From the NCBI GenBank assembly GCA_051880395.1, contig JBJENW010000171.1:1-12818 (forward strand): DNA of 12,818 nucleotides. The letters run 5' to 3'. The translations under genes were made by a program, and so were the position numbers. The DNA comes from JBJENW01 sp051880395 (GTDB lineage Bacteria > Bacillota > Clostridia > Lachnospirales > Lachnospiraceae). Below the pieces are notes generated by a model. The model did no database searches. It was not told where the DNA came from and saw only the letters and a program-made list of their open reading frames with translations. Numbering within the stretch: the first letter of the stretch is position 1; every line of letters begins with the position of its first letter. This document shows, piece by piece, positions 6,113-12,818 of this stretch.

Positions 6113-7525
6113 ATGAAACGAATATTGAAAGTCTATAAGAAAACCGTTAGTGTGGTAAACGAGACAGCCATTGCCATGTATGAAAATATGGTTGGTGGGA
6201 AAAAAGGATTTTTATTGGAAAGTTATGATAAAAATTATGACAGATATACCTTTTTCGGAAAGGAGCCGGAAGAAATCCTGACATCACGAGGAAATGCACT
6301 GGTGATTCAGTATCGGGACGGTCACGAGGAAGTACGTGAGGGAAATCCACTGGATCGGTTAAAAGAATATTACAGTTCGTTTGAAATTCATAAGGAAGAC
6401 GATTCCTTGAGCTTTTCCGGAGGTCTGGTCGGAAATCTGGGATATGATTTTGTACGGTATTCAGAAAAGATTCCGGATACGAATCCGGATGAGATTGGAA
6501 TCGAAACGATACAGATGATGCTGATGAAAGAATTTATCGTTGTGGATCATGAGGCAGAGACATTGACAGCAATCGTCTTGGATGAAGAAAACGAGGAAGG
6601 AAAGAAACGGGCGTTAGAGAAAGCCGATCAGCTCATTAAAGAAGCGAGAGAACATGGAACGGAAGAAAAGCCGCGTACCTTTTTCCATGACGGAAAGATC
6701 ATTCATAAATCGGATACCTTAGAGCAGTACAGCGAAAAGGTCGAAAAGATCAAACAGTATATTCGCGAGGGACATATTTTCCAGACGGTTCTGTCACAGA
6801 GATGGACGATCGAGACGAAGCAGGATGGATTTGAATTATATAAAGAACTCAGAGAGTTGAATCCTTCTCCGTATCTGTATTACTTCAATTTTGGCGAGTT
6901 TGAAGTCATCGGAAGTTCGCCGGAGATGATCGTAAAACAGCAGGGAAAACGCGTTTATACCTGTCCAATCGCCGGTACACGGAAAAGAGGAAAAACAGAG
7001 GAAGAAGATCAGTTGTTAAAGGATGACCTCTTGCAGGATGAGAAAGAACGCGCCGAGCATGTGATGCTTGTAGACCTTGCGAGAAATGATATGGGGCGCA
7101 TCTCCGAGTTTGGAACCGTGAAAGTGACGCAGTTTATGAATGTGCAGCAGTATTCCCATGTGATGCATATTGTATCGATGGTAGAAGGGCGCAAGAAGGG
7201 CGAGTTTCATCCGTTGGATCTGGTGGCATCGTTCCTTCCGGCAGGAACGCTCAGCGGGGCACCAAAGATCCGTGCGATGGAGATCATTGAAGAATTGGAG
7301 AATGTCAGACGAGGATTGTACGGTGGTGCAACCGGATATATCGATTTTTCCGGTGATATGGATTTCTGTATCACGATCCGTACGATGATCAAGAAAGCAA
7401 ACAAGGTATATTTGCAGGCGGGAGCAGGAATCGTGGCGGATTCTGTACCGGAAAATGAATACCAGGAGTGCTGTAATAAGGTGATGGCGCTGGCAAAGAC
7501 ACTGGTTGAGGAGGAAAATTTATGA
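6113..7525 (+). CDS. trpE: Anthranilate synthase component I
   Basis: TrpE converts chorismate to anthranilate with ammonia supplied by TrpG, the first committed step to tryptophan. The 470-aa length is standard. The N-terminal domain has GFLLES (residues 32-37), the site tied to tryptophan feedback binding in TrpE. The C-terminal chorismate-binding domain shows SSPEMIVK, CPIAGTRKRG, HVMLVDLARNDMGR, LPAGTLSGAPKIRAMEIIEE, GGATGYIDFSGDMDFCI and QAGAGIVADSVPENEYQEC in the expected order. The LLES and Trp-operon context favour TrpE over the related PabB. ATG 6113 follows GGAGGG by 6 nt. It is the first gene after the T-box and overlaps trpG by 4 bp (ATGA). Enzyme activity is likely also inhibited by Trp. 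Confidence 0.97.
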   Translation: MKRILKVYKKTVSVVNETAIAMYENMVGGKKGFLLESYDKNYDRYTFFGKEPEEILTSRGNALVIQYRDGHEEVREGNPLDRLKEYYSSFEIHKEDDSLSFSGGLVGNLGYDFVRYSEKIPDTNPDEIGIETIQMMLMKEFIVVDHEAETLTAIVLDEENEEGKKRALEKADQLIKEAREHGTEEKPRTFFHDGKIIHKSDTLEQYSEKVEKIKQYIREGHIFQTVLSQRWTIETKQDGFELYKELRELNPSPYLYYFNFGEFEVIGSSPEMIVKQQGKRVYTCPIAGTRKRGKTEEEDQLLKDDLLQDEKERAEHVMLVDLARNDMGRISEFGTVKVTQFMNVQQYSHVMHIVSMVEGRKKGEFHPLDLVASFLPAGTLSGAPKIRAMEIIEELENVRRGLYGGATGYIDFSGDMDFCITIRTMIKKANKVYLQAGAGIVADSVPENEYQECCNKVMALAKTLVEEENL

Positions 7526-8091
7526 TTTTATTGATTGATAATTACGATTCATTTACTTATAATTTGTATCAGTACATCGGAATTTTTTCAGAGGACATCA
7601 AGGTCGTGCGAAATGATAAGATTACGGTTGAAGAGATTGAGAAATTGGCACCAGATCGAATCGTTTTGTCTCCGGGACCAAAGAGCCCAGCAGAGGCAGG
7701 AATCTGTGTCGATGCGGTAAAAGCGTTTTATGATAAGATTCCGATTCTCGGTATTTGTTTAGGGCATCAGAGTATTGGCATGGCACTTGGTGGAACGGTC
7801 AGCTATGCAAAGAAGCTATTCCATGGAAAACAATCGGTGATCAAGCATGACGGCAGCAGTGTTTTCAATGGAATTCCGGAAAAGATCAAAGTGGCACGGT
7901 ATCATTCGCTGGCTGTACAGAAAGAGGGACTTCCAGATTGTCTGCGGATATTGGCAGAGACGGAGGACGGTGAGATCATGGCAATGCGCCACAAAGAGTA
8001 TCCGGTTATCGGATTACAGTTTCATCCGGAATCCATTTATACCGAGCATGGAAAGCGCATGATCGAGAACTTTGTAAACGGTGTGTTTTAA
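7522..8091 (+). CDS. trpG: Anthranilate synthase component II (glutamine amidotransferase)
   Basis: This class I glutamine amidotransferase releases ammonia from glutamine for TrpE. It is a stand-alone 189-aa domain with no fused TrpD. The start MILLIDNYDSFTYNL is characteristic. The oxyanion segment is SPGP, the nucleophile is Cys79 in GICLGHQ, and the triad is completed by His168 and Glu170 in FHPES. The ATG overlaps the trpE stop (ATGA), with GAGGAAAA just upstream inside trpE, so translation is coupled and subunits are made in step. In many Firmicutes the same subunit also serves PabB in folate synthesis; whether a separate PabA exists cannot be seen here. A small GGTGT/ACACC hairpin spans its stop codon. 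Confidence 0.96.
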   Translation: MILLIDNYDSFTYNLYQYIGIFSEDIKVVRNDKITVEEIEKLAPDRIVLSPGPKSPAEAGICVDAVKAFYDKIPILGICLGHQSIGMALGGTVSYAKKLFHGKQSVIKHDGSSVFNGIPEKIKVARYHSLAVQKEGLPDCLRILAETEDGEIMAMRHKEYPVIGLQFHPESIYTEHGKRMIENFVNGVF

Positions 8092-8128
8092 TACACCTGC
8101 TATTTTATAGAAGAAAGTGGGAAAAACG

Positions 8129-8908
8129 ATGATCTTAGATACCATTGTAGCAGACAAAAAAGTGAGATTAAAAGAGCATAAGGCGAGATGTTCGTTTGAA
8201 GAAGTACGAAGACTGGCGGAAAATTATAAGGAAGCACCGATCAGTTTCAAAGAGGCGATTGCAAAGCCTGGCATGTCGATCATCGGGGAGTTTAAAAAAG
8301 CGTCCCCAAGCCTTGGAAAAATTGACAGCAAGATCGAACTGACCGATCGGATCGATGAATATAATGCGTCTGTGGATGCGATTTCCTGTTTGACAGAAGA
8401 GGATCATTTTCTCGGAAATATTGATTATCTGAAACAGATTCGCGCAATCTCGCCGCTTCCGATCATTCGAAAAGATTTTATGATCGATCCGTATCAGTTT
8501 TATGAGGCGAAAGCGATCGGTGCGAATGCGATACTTCTGATCATGGCAATCTTAGACGATGCGCAGGTGAAAGATTTCTATCAGCTTACGAAAGAGCTGG
8601 GATTAGATGCGCTGGTGGAAGTGCATGACGAATATGAGATGGAGCGGGCATTGAAACTGGATTGTGATATCATTGGTGTAAATAATCGGGACCTGCGAGA
8701 CTTTACGATCAAACTTGACACGACAAAACGGTTGTCAAAAATGGTGCCGAAAGAAAAGGTATTTGTGGCAGAAAGCGGAATCGTAAAAGACGACGATGTG
8801 AAATTTCTGGCAGACTGCGGAGTGAATGCATTTTTGATCGGACGCGCATTTATGGAGTCTGAAAATCCGCAAAGACTGGCCGCGCGCTGGAAAGAAATCG
8901 CAGGATAG
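8129..8908 (+). CDS. trpC: Indole-3-glycerol phosphate synthase
   Basis: TrpC closes the indole ring: CdRP is decarboxylated and cyclised to indole-3-glycerol phosphate. It is a monofunctional 259-aa TIM barrel, separate from TrpF. The active-site strand reads GEFKKASPSLG with Glu54, Lys56 and Ser59-Pro60-Ser61. Catalytic Lys115 lies in IRKDFM. Further strands show EVHDEYE, IGVNNRDLRDF, AESGIV and AFLIGRAFM for phosphate binding. I chose ATG 8129 (MILDTIVADKK) as the usual family start; an in-frame GTG at 8117 would add four residues. The GTGGGA before it is a weak ribosome site. A 37-nt gap follows trpG, the largest inside the operon, and this is where trpD sits in the common trpEGDCFBA order. 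Confidence 0.96.
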   Translation: MILDTIVADKKVRLKEHKARCSFEEVRRLAENYKEAPISFKEAIAKPGMSIIGEFKKASPSLGKIDSKIELTDRIDEYNASVDAISCLTEEDHFLGNIDYLKQIRAISPLPIIRKDFMIDPYQFYEAKAIGANAILLIMAILDDAQVKDFYQLTKELGLDALVEVHDEYEMERALKLDCDIIGVNNRDLRDFTIKLDTTKRLSKMVPKEKVFVAESGIVKDDDVKFLADCGVNAFLIGRAFMESENPQRLAARWKEIAG

Positions 8909-8918
8909 GAGCAGAGAT

Positions 8919-9548
8919 ATGAGACAGACGGAAATAAAAATTTGCGGGCTGACAACAGAAGAAGACATTGAAGCGGTCAATCAGGCGGGAGTCCAGTATG
9001 CGGGATTCGTGTTTTTCGAAAAAAGCAAGCGGAATTTATCGTTTGAAAAAGCAGAGGCATTGTTGAAATGCCTCTCCCCAAAGATTCAAAGCGTGGCAGT
9101 CGTAGTATCTCCGGATGATGCGATGATCGAAAAATTGAATGCGATGCCGTTTTCCATTGTACAAATGCATCAAACGGTGACAGAAGAGATTGTGAAAAAA
9201 AGCAGGCATCCAGTCTGGCAGGCAGTCAATATCGCAAAAATCGACGAGGCAGCATCGCAGATTTTAGATGATGCAAAGATCGAGGGATACGTCATGGATG
9301 CAGCGTCTTATGGAAGCGGGAAAACGTTTGCGTGGGAACCGGAAAAGGCGCAGCAGCTGCGTGGACTCTGCCATGGAAAAAAATTGATCTTAGCAGGCGG
9401 GCTGTGCCCGGAAAATGTGACGGAGGGAATCCGTATTTTTGCACCGGATGTGGTGGATGTCAGCTCAGGCGTGGAAAAATCGTCGGGCATTGGAAAAGAG
9501 AAAAATAAGATTTTAGAATTTGCTGGAAAGGTGAGAAATTATGAGTGA
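8919..9548 (+). CDS. trpF: Phosphoribosylanthranilate isomerase
   Basis: TrpF carries out the Amadori rearrangement of phosphoribosylanthranilate to CdRP. The 209-aa protein is a TIM barrel of standard size. The general base Cys9 is in IKICGLT, and the general acid Asp127 is in YVMDAASYGSGKTF. LAGGLCPENV and VDVSSGVE form the phosphate-binding end. The QMHQ strand replaces the usual QLHG. TAGGAG overlaps the trpC stop and lies 7 nt before ATG 8919. The 3' end overlaps trpB by 8 bp (9541-9548). Confidence 0.96.
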   Translation: MRQTEIKICGLTTEEDIEAVNQAGVQYAGFVFFEKSKRNLSFEKAEALLKCLSPKIQSVAVVVSPDDAMIEKLNAMPFSIVQMHQTVTEEIVKKSRHPVWQAVNIAKIDEAASQILDDAKIEGYVMDAASYGSGKTFAWEPEKAQQLRGLCHGKKLILAGGLCPENVTEGIRIFAPDVVDVSSGVEKSSGIGKEKNKILEFAGKVRNYE

Positions 9549-10731
9549 AAAGTATTATGGTAACTTTGGAGGACAGTTTGTATCTGAATCTCTGATGAAT
9601 ACATTGAAAGAACTGGATGAGGCTTACGAGGAAGCCATTCATGACGAAGCATTTCAGAAAGAAGTGGATTACTATCTGAAACAGTACGTCGGAAGAGAGA
9701 CACCGCTTTATTTCGCAGAACGCATGAGCGAGAAATATGGTACAAAGATCTATTTAAAACGAGAGGATTTAAACCACACTGGAGCGCACAAGATCAACAA
9801 TGTCATCGGACAGATTCTTTTGGCAAAACGAATGGGAAAAACAAAAGTCATCGCAGAAACCGGTGCCGGACAGCATGGTGTGGCAACTGCGACAGGAGCT
9901 GCGCTTTTTAATATGGAATGTACGGTCTATATGGGTGAAGAAGATATGAAACGGCAGTCTTTGAATGTGATGCGTATGCGTATGCTCGGCGCGGAGGTTG
10001 TCGGTGTGAAATCTGGAAGCAATACGTTAAAGGATGCGACAAACGAGGCAATCCGTACCTGGGCAAAAACAGCAGAGGATACCTTCTATGTCATCGGTTC
10101 GGCTGTCGGACCATATCCATATCCGAAGATGGTCAAACATTTTCAGAGTGTGATCAGTATTGAAGCAAAAAAACAGATCTTAGAGGCAGAAGGAAGACTG
10201 CCGGATGTTGTCGTTGCCTGTGTTGGTGGTGGATCAAATTCGATCGGTATGTTTGCGGACTTTATTGATGAAAAAGGAGTTCGTCTCATCGGTGCTGAGG
10301 CAGCCGGAAAAGGAATCGAATCCGGAGAACACGCCTGCGCACTGGCCGGAAATAAAGGAATCCCAGGTACGCTCCACGGTATGAAGTCTTATTTATTGCA
10401 GGACGAAGATGGAAACATCGAGTTGGCTCATTCTATTTCTGCCGGGCTGGATTATCCGGGTGTTGGACCGGAACATGCATATCTGCGTGACAGCGGCCGT
10501 GCGGAATATGTGGGAATCACAGATGTCGAGGCGATGGACGCCCTGATGGAATTGTGTAAATTAGAAGGAATCATTCCTGCCATCGAGAGTGCACATGCGA
10601 TGGCGCAGGCAATCAAAGAAGCAGAGCACATGACAAAGGATCAGATCATGATCGTATGTTTGTCCGGACGTGGAGACAAAGATGTGAATACCATCGCGGA
10701 TTATCTGGATGGAAAAGGCTACATGAACTAG
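9541..10731 (+). CDS. trpB: Tryptophan synthase beta chain
   Basis: TrpB is the pyridoxal-phosphate enzyme that joins indole and serine to give tryptophan, working in an alpha2-beta2 complex with TrpA. It is 396 aa and of the classical TrpB1 type: MSEKYYGNFGGQFVSE is the usual start. The PLP Schiff-base lysine is Lys84 in HTGAHKINN, Glu106 in AETGAGQHG is the catalytic acid, GGGSN (229-233) holds the cofactor phosphate, and CLSGRGDKD provides the Ser that contacts the pyridine nitrogen. GGAAAGGTGAG lies 5 nt before the ATG, inside the end of trpF. The 8-bp overlap implies coupled translation. trpA follows after 14 nt, keeping the subunit pair together. Confidence 0.97.
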   Translation: MSEKYYGNFGGQFVSESLMNTLKELDEAYEEAIHDEAFQKEVDYYLKQYVGRETPLYFAERMSEKYGTKIYLKREDLNHTGAHKINNVIGQILLAKRMGKTKVIAETGAGQHGVATATGAALFNMECTVYMGEEDMKRQSLNVMRMRMLGAEVVGVKSGSNTLKDATNEAIRTWAKTAEDTFYVIGSAVGPYPYPKMVKHFQSVISIEAKKQILEAEGRLPDVVVACVGGGSNSIGMFADFIDEKGVRLIGAEAAGKGIESGEHACALAGNKGIPGTLHGMKSYLLQDEDGNIELAHSISAGLDYPGVGPEHAYLRDSGRAEYVGITDVEAMDALMELCKLEGIIPAIESAHAMAQAIKEAEHMTKDQIMIVCLSGRGDKDVNTIADYLDGKGYMN

Positions 10732-10745
10732 GAGGAAATGTGAAA

Positions 10746-11540
10746 ATGAATCGAATTGAAACGAAATTAGCGCAGTTAAAAGAAAAGAATGAAAAAGCGT
10801 TTATTACTTATATCACAGCCGGACTTCCGGATATGGCACATACCGCGGAAATCATCAAAGCACAGGAAAGGGGCGGATGCGATATCGTGGAACTTGGTGT
10901 TCCATTTTCCGATCCTGCCGCAGATGGTCCGGTTATCCAGGATGCATCGTATCATGCAATCCTTGGCGGCGCAAACTTGAAAAAAACATTTGAGTTGGTA
11001 AAAACCGTCCGCGACGAGGGGGTGGAAATGCCGATCATCTTTATGTTGTATTACAACACGATCATGCACTATGGTTTGGAAGCATTCGTGAAAAAATGTG
11101 AAGAGGTCGGTGTGGATGGAATGATCATCCCAGATCTTCCGATGGAAGAGCAGGGCGAATTAAAACAGTATCTGAATCCGGAAACATCTCCGCTTTTGAT
11201 CCAGCTTGTATCTCCGGTATCGAAAGACCGCGTGCCGGAGATTTTAAAAGATGCCAGAGGATTTGTTTACTGCGTATCCTCTATGGGTGTGACCGGGCAG
11301 GAAGCAACGTTCCACAAAGAAATCCTGTCCTATCTTTCCGCTGTGAAAAAAGAATCCAAGATTCCGGTCATGATGGGATTTGGTATTCGTACCGCAGCAG
11401 ATGTGGCACCGATGAAGGACAGTATTGATGGTGCGATTGTAGGAAGTCATTTTATTAAACTTTTGGAAGAAAACAATTTTGAACCGAAAGCAGCAGAAGA
11501 ATATTGTGCGACTTTCAAAAAAGAATTAAATCAATTATAG
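10746..11540 (+). CDS. trpA: Tryptophan synthase alpha chain
   Basis: TrpA splits indole-3-glycerol phosphate into indole and glyceraldehyde 3-phosphate; indole passes through a tunnel to TrpB. The 264-aa TIM barrel has catalytic Glu49 (VELGVPFSDP) and Asp60 (DPAADGP), at the same numbers as in the enteric enzyme. FITYITAGLPD, MIIPDLP, CVSSMGVTGQ and GFGIRTAADV complete the pattern, and the GAIVGSHFIK phosphate site closes it. AGGAGG (10730-10735) overlaps the trpB stop. It is 10 nt from ATG 10746 and 4 nt from an in-frame GTG at 10740, so a two-residue longer form is possible. The frame stays open upstream through the end of trpB, but that part is not TrpA-like. Confidence 0.96.
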   Translation: MNRIETKLAQLKEKNEKAFITYITAGLPDMAHTAEIIKAQERGGCDIVELGVPFSDPAADGPVIQDASYHAILGGANLKKTFELVKTVRDEGVEMPIIFMLYYNTIMHYGLEAFVKKCEEVGVDGMIIPDLPMEEQGELKQYLNPETSPLLIQLVSPVSKDRVPEILKDARGFVYCVSSMGVTGQEATFHKEILSYLSAVKKESKIPVMMGFGIRTAADVAPMKDSIDGAIVGSHFIKLLEENNFEPKAAEEYCATFKKELNQL

Positions 11541-11552
11541 GAGGAAACGAGT

Positions 11553-12563
11553 ATGAAAGAGGCAATCAATGCAGTTGTAAGTGGAAAAAATCTGACAGAA
11601 GAAGAGGCAAAACGTGTGATGCAGATTCTGTTGAGCGGAGAAGCGACACAGGCGCAGATCGCGGCATTTTTGATCGGTCTGCGTATGAAGGGAGAAACTG
11701 TCGATGAGTTGACAGGACTGGCATCTGTATTAGCAGATAAAGCGGAGAAGATCACTCCAAATGTGCCAAAATATGTAGATTTAGTTGGAACCGGCGGTGA
11801 TGGTACGTCTACGTTTAATATTTCTACGACATCCGCATTTGTTGTAGCAGCAGCCGGACTTCCGGTAGCAAAACACGGAAACCGTTCCATTTCTTCAAAG
11901 AGTGGTGCCGGAGATGTGTTGGAAGCTTTAGGTGTCAATATCATGGCAGAGCCGGATGCAGTACAGCGCTGTGTAGAAAACGTGGGAATCGGATTTATGT
12001 TTGCCCAGTTGTTCAATAAATCCATGAAATATGTCGGTCAGGCAAGAAAAGAGATGGGGGTTCGTACGGTATTTAATATCTTAGGACCTCTGGCAAATCC
12101 GTCTCAGGCAAAAGCGATGGTTGTCGGTGTTTATGATCCGGCATTAGCAGAAACGATCGCAACCGTTCTGGGTCGTACCGGAGTGGAACGTGCATTTGTT
12201 GTCAGTGGATGTGATAACATGGATGAGATCACATTAACCGGTACAACAACGGTAGCAGAATTAAAAGACGCAAAAGTGACAACATTCACCTTAGATCCGA
12301 AATCATACGGATTTGAGTATGTTTCCATCGACGAATTAAAGGGCGGCGACGGAAAAGCAAACGCAGAGATCACAAAGGACATCTTGAGCGGAAAAGAACA
12401 GGGCGCAAAACGAAACATTGTTCTGTTAAACGCAGGTGCAACCCTGTATGTCGGCGGTGTAGCAGACAGTATTGAAAAAGGCATCGAACTTGCAAAAGAA
12501 GCAATTGATTCCGGAAAAGCTATGCAGACATTAGAAGCACTTGTTGCAGAATCGAATCAATAA
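11553..12563 (+). CDS. trpD: Anthranilate phosphoribosyltransferase
   Basis: TrpD transfers phosphoribosyl from PRPP to anthranilate, the second pathway step. The 336-aa length is standard, with the small helical N-terminal domain (SGKNLTEEEAKRVMQ) typical of the family. GTGGDG at 79-84 with STFNIST binds PRPP, KHGNRSISSKSGAGD (from Lys107) binds anthranilate and phosphate, GPLANPS follows, and DEITLTG contains the acidic pair for magnesium. AGGAGG (11539-11544) overlaps the trpA stop, 8 nt before ATG 11553. Its place after trpA instead of between trpG and trpC is unusual. The motifs and context separate it from thymidine or pyrimidine-nucleoside phosphorylases of the same fold. Confidence 0.97.
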   Translation: MKEAINAVVSGKNLTEEEAKRVMQILLSGEATQAQIAAFLIGLRMKGETVDELTGLASVLADKAEKITPNVPKYVDLVGTGGDGTSTFNISTTSAFVVAAAGLPVAKHGNRSISSKSGAGDVLEALGVNIMAEPDAVQRCVENVGIGFMFAQLFNKSMKYVGQARKEMGVRTVFNILGPLANPSQAKAMVVGVYDPALAETIATVLGRTGVERAFVVSGCDNMDEITLTGTTTVAELKDAKVTTFTLDPKSYGFEYVSIDELKGGDGKANAEITKDILSGKEQGAKRNIVLLNAGATLYVGGVADSIEKGIELAKEAIDSGKAMQTLEALVAESNQ

Positions 12564-12565
12564 AT

Positions 12566-12766
12566 ATGGCAGAAAAAAAGAAAGCATCACAGGTCTCGAA
12601 TTGCGAGACCTGTGTAAATTATGTATATGACGAGGAACTCGAATATTATTTTTGTGATATGGATTTAGATGAGGACGAGATGTACCGGTTTCTGACTGGC
12701 ACCTGTCAGTCCTGTCCATATTATCAGCTCGACGATGAATACCAGGTGGTACGTCATCAAATGTAA
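12566..12766 (+). CDS. Small Cys-rich protein (DUF6472-like)
   Basis: This 66-aa acidic protein has a CxxC pair at Cys13/Cys16, a single Cys30 and a second CxxC at Cys47/Cys50. The spacing suggests a bound metal, probably zinc, or possibly an Fe-S site. The pattern NC..C.NYVYDEE.EYY.C.M.LDEDEMYRFL, then CPYYQLDDEY, resembles short proteins I associate with Lachnospiraceae under DUF6472; the family name is from memory. No function is known to me. The ATG is 2 nt after the trpD stop and no Shine-Dalgarno is visible before it, so it may depend on ribosomes finishing trpD. A perfect 11-bp hairpin lies within its codons 8-17. No membrane segment or signal is seen. Confidence 0.82.
   Translation: MAEKKKASQVSNCETCVNYVYDEELEYYFCDMDLDEDEMYRFLTGTCQSCPYYQLDDEYQVVRHQM
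12588..12614 (+). other. Perfect 11-bp hairpin inside the small Cys-protein gene
   Basis: CACAGGTCTCG (12588-12598) is the exact complement of CGAGACCTGTG (12604-12614), with a 5-nt loop AATTG. No T-run follows, so it is not a standard terminator. It begins about 22 nt after the start codon and covers the first CxxC codons. Confidence 0.6.
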
Positions 12767-12795
12767 AAATTTCTATTTAGCCTATTAATTCTTAT

Positions 12796-12815
12796 GCGGA
12801 CGTTTCCGGGATTCG
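12796..12815 (-). repeat. 20-bp repeat, copy 2 (inverted)
   Basis: Reverse complement of the motif at 282-301 with 18 of 20 matches, including GCGGACGTTTCCGG without a mismatch. As in copy 1, AT-rich sequence lies on the side of the flanking gene. Any larger element it belongs to would run off the end of the window. Confidence 0.6.
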
Positions 12816-12818
12816 GCG

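Noticed and set aside
11531..12025. 164-codon minus-strand frame opposite trpD
   Set aside because: The trpD frame contains all family motifs; the opposite frame is a shadow with no promoter or ribosome site.
1..12818. CRISPR arrays, tRNA or rRNA genes, transposase genes, prophage genes
   Set aside because: No regularly spaced direct repeats, no tRNA cloverleaf, and no transposase or integrase motifs were seen in any frame.

Overview
The window looks like part of the chromosome of a low-to-moderate-GC Gram-positive anaerobe, most likely a Lachnospiraceae-type Clostridia. The reasons are the strong AGGAGG-type ribosome binding sites, sigma-A-like promoters with 17-bp spacers, a T-box riboswitch in front of the trp genes, and a small Cys-rich protein of a type I associate with Lachnospiraceae. 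Genus cannot be decided from the sequence alone.

Layout. (1) 1-477: a 266-bp near-perfect palindrome with a central loop (a MITE-like or long-hairpin element), then a clean promoter (TTGAAA-17-TATAAT). (2) 478-1932: gltX, glutamyl-tRNA synthetase. (3) 2000-3974: a charged protein of unknown function, a restriction endonuclease of the XhoI/PaeR7I family, and an overlapping beta-order DNA methyltransferase with an N4-cytosine-type TSPPY motif. Together these form a compact type II restriction-modification module. (4) 4030-4299: acylphosphatase with its own promoter. A perfect 20-bp-stem bidirectional terminator separates it from the convergent gene. (5) 4350-5537, minus strand: a CPA2-type cation/proton antiporter with a DD motif. 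(6) 5699-6112: a promoter divergent from the antiporter and a long tryptophan T-box leader. (7) 6113-12563: a complete tryptophan operon in the order trpE-G-C-F-B-A-D, with trpD at the distal end. (8) 12566-12766: a 66-aa protein with paired CxxC motifs, starting 2 nt after trpD. The last 52 bases contain an inverted copy of a 20-bp motif found at 282-301.

How the genes work together. TrpE and TrpG make anthranilate from chorismate and glutamine. TrpD adds phosphoribosyl, TrpF isomerises, TrpC closes the indole ring, and TrpA/TrpB produce tryptophan with serine. The T-box reads uncharged tRNA-Trp (specifier UGG, acceptor-binding UGGC), so the operon should open when charged tRNA-Trp is scarce. 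The RM module is self-contained.

Most noteworthy: the long palindrome and the shared end repeats, the pairing of an XhoI-like nuclease with an m4C-type methyltransferase, an extra terminator-like hairpin inside the T-box leader, the displaced trpD, and the small Cys protein with a perfect hairpin inside its coding sequence. I did not find a clearly new multi-gene system.
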